A stretch of DNA of 64,000 nt from Nocardiopsis_C rhodophaea (GTDB lineage: Bacteria; Actinomycetota; Actinomycetes; Streptosporangiales; Streptosporangiaceae). Each line of letters begins with the position of its first letter. Position 1 is the stretch's first letter. A program made the translations under genes and the position numbers. Of the stretch, positions 63,757-64,000 are shown piece after piece. The DNA lies in the NCBI RefSeq assembly GCF_039530945.1, contig NZ_BAAAPC010000024.1, positions 27,010-91,009 on the forward strand. The letters are read 5' to 3'. The notes beneath the pieces are model-generated. The model was given only the letters and a program-made list of their open reading frames with translations, did no database searches and was not told the DNA's origin.

Positions 63757-63903
63757 TCAGGCTCCGTTCAGCCTCCGGTCCAGTTCGTCGCGCAGAATCG
63801 CCTGGAACGAGGCGACGTGCTCGGGCCCCATGAGGGTGTAGTGCTCACCAGGGACGTCGATGTAGCGGTTCTCTGGAGTTGCTTCGGTTCGGTAGACGCC
63901 TGT
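63757..63903 (-). pseudogene. thioesterase C-terminal tail cut by an insertion sequence
   Basis: The 48 codons ending at the TGA at 63757-63759 read ENRYIDVPGEHYTLMGPEHV and AILRDELDRRL, the end of a polyketide/nonribosomal-peptide thioesterase, with the catalytic His in PGEHYTLM. The homology stops abruptly near 63901, where an IS3-type element begins. The rest of the gene, presumably a large synthase or a stand-alone thioesterase, lies to the right of the window or was lost. Confidence 0.7.
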
Positions 63904-64000
63904 GAGCTTGGGTTTTACGCGGCCTCTGCCAGGTCGGACAGACTGCTGTCGGCTGCTGCGGCGTGACGACGTTCATACTCGGCCGGACTGAGCTGGCCGT
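63901..64000 (-). mobile_element. IS3-family element, one end (runs off right edge)
   Basis: From TGTGAGCTTGGG at 63901 onward the sequence belongs to a transposon end. The minus strand encodes the C-terminus of an IS3-family transposase: GQLSPAEYERRH, then a 15-residue tail and a TAA at 63915-63917. SPAEYE near the C-terminus is a hallmark of IS3 OrfB. The other end lies outside the window. Confidence 0.75.
63915..64000 (-). CDS. IS3-family transposase, C-terminal end (partial)
   Basis: Only 27 codons are visible. GQLSPAEYERRH is the end of the retroviral-integrase-like catalytic domain of IS3 OrfB. The gene continues past base 64000. The reading direction is leftward, toward the truncated thioesterase. 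Confidence 0.75.
   Translation of the reverse strand, partial: GQLSPAEYERRHAAAADSSLSDLAEAA

Overview
The window is very GC-rich DNA with strong G/C bias at third codon positions, frequent GTG and TTG starts, and many ATGA/GTGA gene overlaps. The gene content is that of a filamentous actinomycete: a mycofactocin locus, a conservon-type signalling operon, NarL-type two-component systems, an NsrR/flavohaemoglobin pair and polyketide tailoring genes. A Nocardiopsaceae-like organism is a reasonable guess, but nothing here fixes the genus.

Region 1 (1-11.5 kb) is a mycofactocin locus. After the tail of an MFS transporter and an MBL-fold hydrolase come the precursor peptide mftA, its binding protein mftB and the radical SAM enzyme mftC. 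Two tandem FadH/old-yellow-enzyme oxidoreductases and a complete electron-transfer-flavoprotein set in the order fixB-fixC-fixX-fixA follow. Most of these genes overlap or nearly abut, so they probably form one transcript that makes a peptide-derived redox cofactor and links flavoenzymes to the quinone pool. mftD, mftE and mftF are not in the window. A TetR gene just downstream is a frameshifted wreck.

Region 2 (12-22.6 kb) is mixed housekeeping: a DEDDh exonuclease with BRCT, peptide deformylase, RidA, SMI1/KNR4, a histidine kinase/response regulator pair, a gene-poor 1.4 kb stretch, an SDR and MerR regulator separated by a decayed IS110 transposase, a secreted protein, an EEP-family phosphatase/nuclease and an SDR fragment.

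Region 3 (22.7-27.1 kb) is a sugar-type ABC importer operon (solute-binding protein, two permeases, LacI regulator) with a nested dyad operator. Region 4 (27.1-35.5 kb) is an orientation-independent C-skewed block: a second two-component pair, an acyl-CoA-synthetase-like protein that has lost its catalytic motifs, an M14 carboxypeptidase, VOC and DUF2332 proteins and a DUF3037/HipA-like pair.

Region 5 (35.5-43.6 kb) holds a nucleotidyltransferase, an alpha/beta hydrolase, a GNAT, a metallophosphoesterase and an iron/polyamine/phosphonate-type ABC importer with a large hairpin after the binding-protein gene. Region 6 (43.6-48.9 kb) is a conservon (cvnA, cvnB, cvnC, cvnD) split by an intact IS110-family element between cvnA and cvnB. 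A short intergenic repeat occurs three times between 37.1 and 49.0 kb.

Region 7 (49-60 kb) contains a SNF2 helicase with a SWIM-domain partner, an ACT protein, a GNAT, a cold-shock protein with a terminator-like hairpin in its leader, a molybdopterin oxidoreductase, a DUF4326 protein, and NsrR with flavohaemoglobin. Region 8 (60-64 kb) looks like the edge of a polyketide-type biosynthetic cluster: an O-methyltransferase, a SnoaL-methyltransferase fusion, an epimerase, and a thioesterase tail cut off by an IS3-family element that runs out of the window.
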